Program-made: the position numbers and the translations under genes | Notes under the pieces: generated by a model | Database searches by the model: none | Told to the model about the DNA's origin: nothing | Seen by the model: only the letters and a program-made list of their open reading frames with translations | Shown: positions 1 to 7,116 of the stretch, piece after piece | Layout: each line of letters begins with the position of its first letter | How positions within the stretch are numbered: position 1 is the stretch's first letter | Assembly (NCBI RefSeq): GCF_900177655.1 | Contig: NZ_FXWK01000002.1 | Coordinates: forward strand, 434,001-498,000 | Reading direction: 5' to 3' | Length of the DNA: 64,000 nt | DNA from: Devosia lucknowensis | Lineage (GTDB): Bacteria > Pseudomonadota > Alphaproteobacteria > Rhizobiales > Devosiaceae

Positions 1-803
1 ACCATGGCCGTATCGCGGTGCAGCGGCTCGAAATCGATCGGTGAAATCTCGACGAGGCGACCTGCCCGCACATCCTCCTCCACCGCCGAGTTGACGAAAA
101 AGCCGAGCCCTTCTCCCTTGAGAGCGAGGCGCCGCGCCGGACCCGTGGGCAATTCGACGCTGGTCTGGGCCAGGCGCACCAGCGCCGCGGCGCGTTCGGG
201 ATCGGCCTGCCACCAGCGCAGGGCAATGACGCGCGGCACCAGAGCCAGCACTTCATCGATGCTGGGCTGGCTCGAGAGCCTCGCCGCCACTTCGGGCGAC
301 ACCACGAGCGGCACGCGTTCGCGCATGATGATCAATGGCTCGAGATCGACCACCAGCGGATCGATATTGGGCCAGCAGAGAATGCCCATTTCCACTTCGC
401 GCTCATGCAGCATGGCGGCGATCTGCGCCTGACGTCCCTCGCGCACGACCACGTCGACGGCCGGGTATTTTTCCTGGAAGCGCAGCAGGCTTTCGGTGAT
501 GAGCGGCGATACCAGGGTGCGCAGCGAACCGATGGAGACGCGGCCGCGCTCGACCCGGCGCAAGGCCTCGCGCCCTTCCTGTGCCGTGCCGATGATGCGG
601 CGGGCAAAAGGCAGGAAGGTCATGCCCTGATCAGTGAGGGTGACCGTGCGTCCGCGCACGAAAAGCTGCACGCCCAGAAGCTGCTCCAGCGCACGGATCC
701 GCATGGAGGCTGTGGCCTGGGTGATATTGAGATGAGCTGCGGCGCGGGTGAAGGACTGGTCCCGGACGATACGGTCGAAAGTGCGGAGCTGATCGAGGTC
801 CAT
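1..803 (-). CDS. LysR-family transcriptional regulator (3' end outside window)
   Basis: This is a DNA-binding regulator with an N-terminal winged helix-turn-helix (about residues 1-60, including FTRAAAHLNITQATASMRIR) followed by a LysR substrate-binding domain that runs off the window edge. It starts at the ATG complementary to 801-803 and reads MDLDQLRTFDRIVRDQSF. About 267 codons are present, so roughly the last 30 residues of a usual 300-residue LysR protein are missing. It is divergent from higBA, with about 120 bp between them. Its target is not deducible here because LysR targets often lie adjacent and the downstream side is outside the window. The family is clear; the effector is unknown. 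Confidence 0.9.
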   Translation of the reverse strand, partial: MDLDQLRTFDRIVRDQSFTRAAAHLNITQATASMRIRALEQLLGVQLFVRGRTVTLTDQGMTFLPFARRIIGTAQEGREALRRVERGRVSIGSLRTLVSPLITESLLRFQEKYPAVDVVVREGRQAQIAAMLHEREVEMGILCWPNIDPLVVDLEPLIIMRERVPLVVSPEVAARLSSQPSIDEVLALVPRVIALRWWQADPERAAALVRLAQTSVELPTGPARRLALKGEGLGFFVNSAVEEDVRAGRLVEISPIDFEPLHRDTAM

Positions 804-881
804 CGGATAGACTTATGTGACAGATGGTTTCCGGCGATCTATCGCGCGCGCCATTGGCAATGTCTATACGTCATGTGGCGC

Positions 882-915
882 ATAACGGATTGCGTTATAT
901 AACGCGTCGCGTTAT
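882..915. promoter_or_regulatory. Two abutting 17-bp operators upstream of higBA
   Basis: Two inverted repeats lie directly side by side: ATAACGGATTGCGTTAT (882-898) and ATAACGCGTCGCGTTAT (899-915). Each is ATAACG-N5-CGTTAT. They end 10 bases before the likely higB start at 926, in the higBA/LysR intergenic region. HigA antitoxins of this family repress their own promoter through such palindromes, so cooperative HigA binding here is the natural inference. The central junction also forms the 14-bp palindrome GCGTTATATAACGC. Confidence 0.8.
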
Positions 916-925
916 GATCTCATCC

Positions 926-1207
926 ATGATCCAGAGCTTTGCCGATGGCGAAACGGAGCTGATATGGCAGGGCCGACGCAGCCGTAAACTACCCGGCGAC
1001 ATCCAGTCCATTGCCCTACGCAAGCTTCGTCTGCTCCACGCCGCCCGCCAGTTGCAGGATCTGCGGATACCACCCGGCAACCGGCTCGAGAGCCTGAAGG
1101 GCAACCGTTCGGATCAATGGAGTATCCGCATCAATGACCAGTGGCGCATCTGCTTCATCTGGGAAGACGGAGGACCGGCCCATGTCGAAATCGTCGACTA
1201 CCACTGA
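926..1207 (+). CDS. higB: HigB toxin (RelE/ParE superfamily)
   Basis: This 93-residue protein is a type II toxin of the HigB family, expected to be a ribosome-dependent mRNA interferase. The sequence MIQSFADGETELIW starts at 926. The family features LESLKGNRSDQWSIRINDQWRICF and a terminal VEIVDYH are visible, and the length matches the family (about 92-95). An in-frame ATG at 914 is possible, but the family N-terminus favours 926. There is no clear Shine-Dalgarno sequence. The antitoxin gene begins inside its 3' end (26-nt overlap), so the two are translationally coupled. The toxin-first order is typical of higBA. Confidence 0.92.
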   Translation: MIQSFADGETELIWQGRRSRKLPGDIQSIALRKLRLLHAARQLQDLRIPPGNRLESLKGNRSDQWSIRINDQWRICFIWEDGGPAHVEIVDYH

Positions 1208-1496
1208 TGACTTTCTAGCCAACCCGCACCCGGGGGAAATCCTGCTGGAAGACTTCCTCAAGCCATTGGGTCTGAGCCAGAATGCCCTGGCGCGTGGCAT
1301 TCATGTGCCGCCGCGACGGATCAACGAGATCGTACTGGGGCAACGCAGCGTAACGGCGGACACCGACCTGCGGCTGGCGCGCTATTTCGGGCTTTCGGAG
1401 GGGTTTTTCCTCGCCTTGCAGACCGAGTACGACCTGATGGAAAAGCGGCGCGAGATTGGGGACGATCTGAGCCGGATCGAGCCGCGCGCCGCCTAG
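1182..1496 (+). CDS. higA: HigA antitoxin (XRE-type HTH)
   Basis: This 104-residue antitoxin has a cro/C1 helix-turn-helix. The family signature PHPGEILLEDFLKPLGLS (about residues 13-30) is followed by the HTH with QNALARGIHVPPRRINEIVLGQR. It neutralises HigB and represses the operon, probably through the two operators at 882-915. The start at 1182 is supported by CGGAGG at 1168-1173. The stop overlaps by 4 nt, convergently, the end of trhO on the opposite strand. Confidence 0.93.
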   Translation: MSKSSTTTDDFLANPHPGEILLEDFLKPLGLSQNALARGIHVPPRRINEIVLGQRSVTADTDLRLARYFGLSEGFFLALQTEYDLMEKRREIGDDLSRIEPRAA

Positions 1497-2530
1497 CCCT
1501 TGTTGGCCAGGCGGGACTGTTCGGCCAAGGCCTTCTTCTGCTCCCGGCGCTTGTGCGCCTCGGACATTGCTTCATCGCCCAGATGGGTGGCGCCGCGCTT
1601 TTTTGCCAGATCCATCTGGCGCTGGCGTTCGGCGGCGGCCTCGTGCTTGGCGGCATCGCCAATGCAGTGCGGGCAGCTGACGCCTTCGTGGTAATCGGCA
1701 TGCCGGCGATCGGCCTCGGTCAGCGGATGCCGGCAGGCGCGACAGAGCGTGGCAGTGCCCAGCTCTAGCCCGTGGCCCACCGATACGCGCTCGTCGAAGA
1801 CGAAGCATTCGCCGGTGAAGCGACTTTGCTCGGGCGGGGTGACTTCGAGATATTTCAGGATGCCGCCCTTGAGGTGGAAGACTTCCTCGAAACCCTGGCT
1901 CAGAAGGTAGGACGAGGCCTTCTCGCAGCGAATGCCGCCGGTGCAGAACATGGCCACCTTCTTGTCTCGCGCCGGATCGAGGTTGCTGGCGACGTAGTCC
2001 TTGAACTCGGTGAAGTTCTGCGTGCCGGGATCGAGCGCGCGCTGGAAGGTGCCCAGACCGACCTCGTAGTCGTTGCGGGTATCGACAAGGACCACATCAT
2101 TGCGCTCTATCAGCGCATTCCAGTCCTCGGGCTCGACATAGGTGCCGACCTGCCTATTGGGATCGATCTGAGGCGCGCGCAGCGTGACGATCTCGGGTTT
2201 TATGCGCACCTTCATGCGCAGGAAAGGCGCGGTATCGGCGAATGAATACTTGGTTTCGGCACCGGCGAGCCGTGCCCCGAACGGGCCGGTCGAGAACAGA
2301 AACGCCGCCAGGGCATCGATCGCGTCGGGTGTGCCGGCGACGGTGCCGTTGATACCTTCGGGCGCGAGGATCAGCGTGCCCTTGATGCCTCTGGCGCAGC
2401 AGAATTCGGCCAGCGGCGCCTTGAGGGCCTCGGCATCGGGCAGAGCGGCGAATTTATAGACCGCCATCACCTTGTATGGATGATGGGGCTGGGGCACAGT
2501 GGCGGTGGACATAGAGCGAGGCGCGGTCAT
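1493..2530 (-). CDS. trhO: tRNA uridine(34) hydroxylase TrhO (rhodanese-domain protein, YceA family)
   Basis: This 345-residue cytoplasmic enzyme forms 5-hydroxyuridine at the wobble position of tRNA. An N-terminal ferredoxin-like domain (VYKFAALPD, ILAPEGINGTVAG) is followed by a rhodanese domain (VVLVDTRNDYEVGLGTF) with the active-site loop CTGGIRCEKASSYL, where the first Cys is catalytic. A Cys-rich patch (CRACRHPL, CPHC) and a basic C-terminus follow, as in the family. The start could also be the internal Met at 2512. It is a single gene convergent with higBA. Confidence 0.93.
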   Translation of the reverse strand: MTAPRSMSTATVPQPHHPYKVMAVYKFAALPDAEALKAPLAEFCCARGIKGTLILAPEGINGTVAGTPDAIDALAAFLFSTGPFGARLAGAETKYSFADTAPFLRMKVRIKPEIVTLRAPQIDPNRQVGTYVEPEDWNALIERNDVVLVDTRNDYEVGLGTFQRALDPGTQNFTEFKDYVASNLDPARDKKVAMFCTGGIRCEKASSYLLSQGFEEVFHLKGGILKYLEVTPPEQSRFTGECFVFDERVSVGHGLELGTATLCRACRHPLTEADRRHADYHEGVSCPHCIGDAAKHEAAAERQRQMDLAKKRGATHLGDEAMSEAHKRREQKKALAEQSRLANKG

Positions 2531-2601
2531 TTCCCGCCGCTCATATCACCGGTCGAGCCCGACGTCACGGGCGGCCGCAGCCATAACATTGGGAGTAGAC
2601 C

Positions 2602-3639
2602 ATGACCTATCGGGCGGATAACGCACGCTACGACACCATGCAGTACCGCCGGTCCGGCAAATCCGGGCTGAAGCTGCCGGTGGTGAGCCTGGGGCTGTGG
2701 CAGAATTTCGGGGGCACGCGCGACTATCCGGGCGCCATGGAAATCCTCGGCTATGCCTTTGACCAGGGCGTGACCCATTTCGACCTCGCCAACAATTACG
2801 GCCCGCCGGCAGGATCCTCGGAGGAACTGTTCGGCCAGGTGATGGCCCGCGACTTCCGGCCCTATCGCGACGAGATGATCATCTCGACCAAGGCGGGATA
2901 CAATATGTGGCCCGGTCCCTATGGCGAATGGGGAAGCCGGAAGTATGTGCTGGCCAGCCTCGACCAGTCGCTCAAGCGCCTGGGGCTCGACTATGTGGAC
3001 ATCTTCTATTCCCACCGCTTCGACCCCGATACGCCGCTCGAGGAAACGATGGGCGCACTGGCCCATGCGGTGAAATCGGGCAAAGCGCTCTATGTCGGCA
3101 TCTCGTCCTACCCGGAGGCGCAGACGCGCGAAGCCCATCGCCTCCTCAAGGAGATGGGCGTGGCGACAACCATCCACCAGCCGAGCTATTCGATGATCAA
3201 CCGCTGGATCGAGAACGACCGCACCATCGATGCCTGTGGCGAGCTCGGGATCGGCGTCATCGCGTTTTCGCCGCTGGCCCAGGGCGTGCTTTCGGGCAAG
3301 TACAATTCGGGGCATGCCGAGGGATCGCGCGGCGACAATCCGAACGGAACGCTGCGCGCCAGCCATATCGAGCCGCGCGTTCTCGATGCCGTACAGAAGG
3401 TGGGCGAGATCGCGCGGGCGCGCGGGCAATCCATGGTGCAGCTGGCGCTGAGCTGGGTGCTGCGGCGCAAGGAAATGACCTCTGCGCTGATCGGGGTACG
3501 CACTCTCGACCAGCTCAAGGACAATCTGGGCGTGCTCAACAACCTCGACCTGTCCGAGGAGGAAATCGCGGCCATCGACGAGGCCACCAAGGGCGGGCAG
3601 ATGGAACTGCAGCCGCGCCCGCAGGGCTGGTTGCGGTAA
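2602..3639 (+). CDS. gpr: L-glyceraldehyde 3-phosphate reductase (YghZ-type aldo/keto reductase)
   Basis: This 345-residue NADPH-dependent aldo/keto reductase of the YghZ/Gpr subgroup reduces aldehydes such as L-glyceraldehyde 3-phosphate and methylglyoxal-type electrophiles. The N-terminus (YDTMQYRRSGKSGLKLP), FDLANNYGPP (catalytic Tyr), ISTKAGYNMWPGPYGEWGSR (catalytic Lys) and VDIFYSHRFDPDTPLEET closely follow E. coli YghZ. GGGAG at about 2590 precedes the ATG. It is monocistronic and followed by a palindromic repeat. Confidence 0.93.
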   Translation: MTYRADNARYDTMQYRRSGKSGLKLPVVSLGLWQNFGGTRDYPGAMEILGYAFDQGVTHFDLANNYGPPAGSSEELFGQVMARDFRPYRDEMIISTKAGYNMWPGPYGEWGSRKYVLASLDQSLKRLGLDYVDIFYSHRFDPDTPLEETMGALAHAVKSGKALYVGISSYPEAQTREAHRLLKEMGVATTIHQPSYSMINRWIENDRTIDACGELGIGVIAFSPLAQGVLSGKYNSGHAEGSRGDNPNGTLRASHIEPRVLDAVQKVGEIARARGQSMVQLALSWVLRRKEMTSALIGVRTLDQLKDNLGVLNNLDLSEEEIAAIDEATKGGQMELQPRPQGWLR

Positions 3640-3680
3640 CAATTTGGGCAAGGCCCCCTCGCCCGCCGGCGTCGCCGTCG

Positions 3681-3730
3681 ACCTCTCCCCCAGGGGAGAG
3701 GTGGGCGCGCAGGGTCGGGTGCGGGGGCTC
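3681..3730. repeat. CTCTCC-type intergenic palindrome
   Basis: ACCTCTCCCC (3681-3690) and GGGGAGAGGT (3693-3702) form a perfect 10-bp hairpin with a 2-nt loop, followed by GGGCGCGCAGGGTCGGGTG. It belongs to the same dispersed family seen around 31.9, 32.9, 34.5, 35.0 and 36.5 kb. It lies between two convergent genes and may act as a terminator. Confidence 0.75.
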
Positions 3731-3735
3731 TGGCC

Positions 3736-4626
3736 TTACACCATCATCGATTGCAGCGCGCCCATGGCGGCGAGCGAGCCGGAATTGCTGGCGAAGGTGA
3801 CCGAGTGCATGCCGGTCGAGAGATCGCCGCAGGCATAGATGCCGGGACGCGAAGTGGCCTGCATGTCGCCGACCTGGACCATGGTGCCGGTGGGCGTGTC
3901 CTTCATCTCCAGACCGAGCTGGGCGTGCAGATCTGCCGAGGGCCGGTTGCGCGGATGCGCGTAGAGCGCCTCGAGGCCGTATTCGGTTCCGTCCTCGGTG
4001 ACCACGGCGGAGATCTTACCCTCGCTATGGCGGATGGTCGCGAGCTTGCCATCGACCAGCTTGACGCCGCGCTTGCCGAGCTTGTGCCGCTCCTCGTCGA
4101 TGATGTCGTGACCATCAAGGAAGAGGGTGATGTCGTCGGTCCAGTTGGCGTAGAGAACCGGGCCATGCAGCGACATGGGCGACGAATAGACCAGCCCCCA
4201 GCGCGTTCCGGCCACTTCGTAGCCGTGACAGAACGGGCAGTGGATGACCGTCCTGCCCCAGCTTTCGGCAAACCCCGGGATAGCGGGAAATTCGTCGACG
4301 ATGCCGTAGCTCAGGATCAGCCGGCGGCCTGCTATGGTCTCACCGGCCTCGGTCGTGACGGTGAAATTGTCAGGCTCGCCGGCGACGGTGACGGCCTTGC
4401 CCGCGACCAGATCGACGGTCGGGTATTGCCCGACCTGGGCGCGGGCGACACGCAGCATGTCATGGGGAGGCGTGCCGTCCTGACCGAGGATGTTATGGGC
4501 ATGCTCGGCATAGCGGTTGCGGTTGAGGCCGGTGTCGAGCACGGTGACTTTCCGACGGGCGCGACCAAGCTGCATGGCGGCGGTGAGGCCGGCAAAGCTG
4601 CCGCCGACGATAATGACATCCTGCAT
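3736..4626 (-). CDS. Thioredoxin-reductase-like FAD/NAD(P) disulfide oxidoreductase (CPFC active site)
   Basis: This 296-residue flavoprotein has an FAD-binding GGSFAGLTAAMQLGRAR at the N-terminus and a C-terminal second FAD motif (GIYACGDLSTG). The redox centre HCPFCHGYEV, near residue 135, replaces the CATC of classical thioredoxin reductase. The CPFCHGYE form is known from GliT-type dithiol oxidases and related bacterial proteins. It probably handles low-molecular-weight thiols or disulfides rather than thioredoxin, but this is inference. The start is the Met at 4626, just after an Rrf2 regulator on the same strand (81-bp gap), so the two probably form an operon. Confidence 0.85.
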   Translation of the reverse strand: MQDVIIVGGSFAGLTAAMQLGRARRKVTVLDTGLNRNRYAEHAHNILGQDGTPPHDMLRVARAQVGQYPTVDLVAGKAVTVAGEPDNFTVTTEAGETIAGRRLILSYGIVDEFPAIPGFAESWGRTVIHCPFCHGYEVAGTRWGLVYSSPMSLHGPVLYANWTDDITLFLDGHDIIDEERHKLGKRGVKLVDGKLATIRHSEGKISAVVTEDGTEYGLEALYAHPRNRPSADLHAQLGLEMKDTPTGTMVQVGDMQATSRPGIYACGDLSTGMHSVTFASNSGSLAAMGALQSMMV

Positions 4627-4707
4627 TGTATTCTCCTTTTTCGAGGGCGAGCGGAGCCGTCCGGCGCCAGGGGGCATTCCGGGCAAGTCCGCTTGCGGGG
4701 ATTTGGT

Positions 4708-5145
4708 TCAGGCCAGGGTCGGGAAGCCTCCATGGCGCGCCTGGCTGGCGATATCGCTCAGTTTCACCCGGCTCAGCCGCGCCGCGAGGAGCGCCTCGGC
4801 ATCGTCGAGAAAATCGGTCATGACCCGATCGACCGATCGGACGATGCCGCAGGCGGCATCGCCGGGATCGCTTTCGGTGCGCAGCAGCAGGCGTTCGCCC
4901 ATGGCCGAATACACGGCATGGAGGGTAATCTCCTCGGCCGGCCGCGACAGGGTCCAGCCGCCATTGGGACCCTTGCTGGCATCGACAATGCCCGCCTCGC
5001 GCAATTCGCCCAGCACCCGGCGCACGACGACCGGATTGGTCATGAGGCAGGTGGAGAGCGCCGTCGAGGTCAGAGACTTGCCGGGCTGGGCGTGCAGATG
5101 CACGAGCGCATGCAGGGCGATGGACAGTCGGCTGGAGCGTTTCAT
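4708..5145 (-). CDS. Rrf2-family transcriptional regulator
   Basis: This 145-residue winged-helix repressor starts MKRSSRLSIALHALVHLHA. The HTH region (TSTALSTCLMTNPVVVRRVL) and GPNGGWTLSRPAEEITL are typical of the YwnA-like branch. No three-Cys Fe-S cluster motif is seen; the Cys residues are scattered (STCLM, DAACGIV), so cysteine oxidation is a plausible signal. The start at 5145 sits inside a palindrome. It lies directly upstream of the CPFC oxidoreductase gene and probably controls it. Confidence 0.88.
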   Translation of the reverse strand: MKRSSRLSIALHALVHLHAQPGKSLTSTALSTCLMTNPVVVRRVLGELREAGIVDASKGPNGGWTLSRPAEEITLHAVYSAMGERLLLRTESDPGDAACGIVRSVDRVMTDFLDDAEALLAARLSRVKLSDIASQARHGGFPTLA

Positions 5146-5163
5146 GTAACTTTTATTGTTACA
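5145..5163. promoter_or_regulatory. Palindrome overlapping the Rrf2 start codon
   Basis: TGTAAC (5145-5150) and GTTACA (5158-5163) are perfect inverted 6-bp arms around a 7-nt AT-rich spacer. The left arm overlaps the start codon of the Rrf2 gene, so binding there would autorepress transcription of the regulator and the downstream oxidoreductase. Confidence 0.65.
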
Positions 5164-5244
5164 CATTGCGCTCGCCGTCAAGTGCCGGGTTTCGTGTGGG
5201 TTGGGGCTGGGTTAGACTGCTCTCCTACCTCGGGAGGGTTCGCC

Positions 5245-5850
5245 ATGCGCCAGATCGTTTTTCCAGTTGCCCTGCTTTTGGCAGGCGCCCTGCCCGGCCA
5301 GGCCTTCGACGCGCAGAGCCAGGCCGTGCTCGACCGGATGAAGGCCGGCAAGCTCGTTCATATCGATGACGTGGCGGCCCTGATGATCGGTGCGGAGCGC
5401 TGGTGCTACCGCGAGCAGGACGGCAATTGCGCCTGGTCCGACATCTACCTCTCGGTCGAGGGCACGGACGCCACTTACGAGATTTCAAATCCCTGGAGCG
5501 AAGAGGTGGACATAGCCTTCGTCGACCGCGGAGAACTGCGCGACGACAGGTATATCTGCGAGATCGGCTTTGACTGGATCCCGTCGGTGCGCGGCTACAC
5601 GCGCAGCGATGGCAATGCCATCGAAGGGCGGGCGCTGGAAAACCTCCGGCAGGAAATCAGGAGCCAGGTCACGGTCGAAGATAACGACGACTGCTTCGAC
5701 TATGTCTACCGCAGCGCGGACGCCGAGACGCAGGTGGTTACGCTGCTGCAGCGCCAATATATCGATGGCGAAACCGACCCGGCCAACGATACCGAAGTAA
5801 AACTCTATTTCGACAAGGACGCAGCCGAGGCGCTGGGATGGTACTGGTAA
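5245..5850 (+). CDS. Secreted hypothetical protein
   Basis: This 201-residue protein has a clear signal peptide (MRQIVFPVALLLAGALPGQA, cleavage after about residue 20), so it is expected to be periplasmic. The mature part is acidic and has several Cys residues (ERWCYREQDGNCAW, YICEIG, DDCFDY) that could form disulfides. I do not recognise a family. The start is fixed by CGGGAGGG at 5231-5238. It is followed by a strong palindrome at 5860-5894. Confidence 0.75.
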   Translation: MRQIVFPVALLLAGALPGQAFDAQSQAVLDRMKAGKLVHIDDVAALMIGAERWCYREQDGNCAWSDIYLSVEGTDATYEISNPWSEEVDIAFVDRGELRDDRYICEIGFDWIPSVRGYTRSDGNAIEGRALENLRQEIRSQVTVEDNDDCFDYVYRSADAETQVVTLLQRQYIDGETDPANDTEVKLYFDKDAAEALGWYW

Positions 5851-5859
5851 GCCCCGTCC

Positions 5860-5894
5860 AGTTCCGTCCTCGGGCCAAGCCCGAGGACGGAACT
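5860..5894. repeat. Perfect 16-bp inverted repeat, CCGTCCTCGGG family
   Basis: AGTTCCGTCCTCGGGC (5860-5875) and its exact complement (5879-5894) flank a 3-nt loop. Related copies occur at about 26.25 and 26.43 kb. It lies between convergent genes, where it probably folds as a terminator-like hairpin, although no T-run follows. Confidence 0.8.
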
Positions 5895-5911
5895 GCGGGT
5901 GGTTGAGCAGG

Positions 5912-7039
5912 CTAGCCCAGTTTGCCGTCGCGGAGGCTTTCGGCCAGCGGCGCGGGGCGCTCTACCGGGGTTTTGATCTCGACCGTGCGCCCGTCCCGCG
6001 ATGCATGTTCGAAGGCTTCCATGACCTCGAGCACATGCAGCGCCAGATCGCCATTGGCGCGATGCGGTCGGTTTTCGAGAATGCCCAGCGCCATGTCGGC
6101 CACACCGAGCGAGCGGAAGTTGCCTTCGGCATAGGGCTGCTCGACCTGGACCGGGGTCCAGTTCTCGTCACGCCCGCGCTTGCGCAACTCGACCTCGCCA
6201 CCGAAGAAATTCGGATCGGGAACGATCAGCGACTGCTCGGTGCCGTAAAGTTCGAGCGGCACATGCTTGTGGGCGGCGACGTCGAAGCTCATGCCGATCT
6301 GCACTACGGCGCCGTTGGCAAAGCCGAGCGAACCGGTGACGTGGGTGTCGACATGCACCGGCATGACCTGGCCCTTCTTGGGTTCAGAGGTCACGGTGCG
6401 TTCGGTGCGGAGGCGCGACGACATGGCCGAGACGCGCGCCACCGGGCCGAGCAGGTTGACGAGGTCGGTGATGTAATAGGGTCCCATGTCCAGCATGGGG
6501 CCGCCGCCGATATCGTAATAGAAGGCCGGATCGGGGTGCCAGCTTTCGTGGCCGGGACACTGGAAGAAGGCGGTACCGCCGACGATGGTGCCGAGCGCGC
6601 CGCTATCGACGACAGCGCGTGCCTGCTGGTGGGATCCGCCAAGGAACGTGTCCGGGGCCGAGCCGATGCGGCGGCCCGCAGCATTGGCGGCATCGAGCAG
6701 TTTGCGACCCTCGGCATAGGTGATGCCCAGCGGCTTTTCGGAATAGACGTGTTTTCCGGCCGCTATGCACCTCAGGCCCACCTCCACATGGGCGCGCGGG
6801 ATGGTGAGGTTGACCACGAGGTCGATTTCCGGATCGGCCAGGAGCTGATCGACCGTCATGGACTTCAGGCCGAATTCGCTGGCGCGGGCGCTGGCGGCCT
6901 CGGCCTTCATGTCGGCGAGACCCTTGACGTCGAGAACGCCGAAGCCCGGCATGCCGTCCTTGCCCAGAATAGCCTTCAAATAGGCCGACGAAATGTTGCC
7001 GGTACCGATAAAGCCGATACCAAGGCGCTTGCCGCTCAT
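5912..7039 (-). CDS. Gfo/Idh/MocA-family NAD(P)-dependent oxidoreductase
   Basis: This 375-residue dehydrogenase has an N-terminal Rossmann fold (GIGFIGTGNISSAYLKA), the family motif YSEKPLGIT in the EKP position, and a C-terminal substrate domain with GGPMLDMGPYYITDLVNLLG. Such enzymes oxidise sugars, inositols or their derivatives. The precise substrate cannot be read from the sequence, and no sugar transporter is adjacent. The Met at 7039 is chosen because GGGAGGATT precedes it. Confidence 0.88.
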   Translation of the reverse strand: MSGKRLGIGFIGTGNISSAYLKAILGKDGMPGFGVLDVKGLADMKAEAASARASEFGLKSMTVDQLLADPEIDLVVNLTIPRAHVEVGLRCIAAGKHVYSEKPLGITYAEGRKLLDAANAAGRRIGSAPDTFLGGSHQQARAVVDSGALGTIVGGTAFFQCPGHESWHPDPAFYYDIGGGPMLDMGPYYITDLVNLLGPVARVSAMSSRLRTERTVTSEPKKGQVMPVHVDTHVTGSLGFANGAVVQIGMSFDVAAHKHVPLELYGTEQSLIVPDPNFFGGEVELRKRGRDENWTPVQVEQPYAEGNFRSLGVADMALGILENRPHRANGDLALHVLEVMEAFEHASRDGRTVEIKTPVERPAPLAESLRDGKLG

Positions 7040-7116
7040 TGGCAATCCTCCCAGATGTACGTGCATCAGACTATCCGGGGTGGATGGGAGTCGGAAGTGG
7101 GATCGGCAAAGAATTG

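Noticed and set aside
5860..5894. A classical intrinsic terminator at the perfect 16-bp hairpin
   Set aside because: No T-run follows on either strand and the sequence matches other copies of a dispersed palindrome, so I class it as a repeat. It may still stop transcription.
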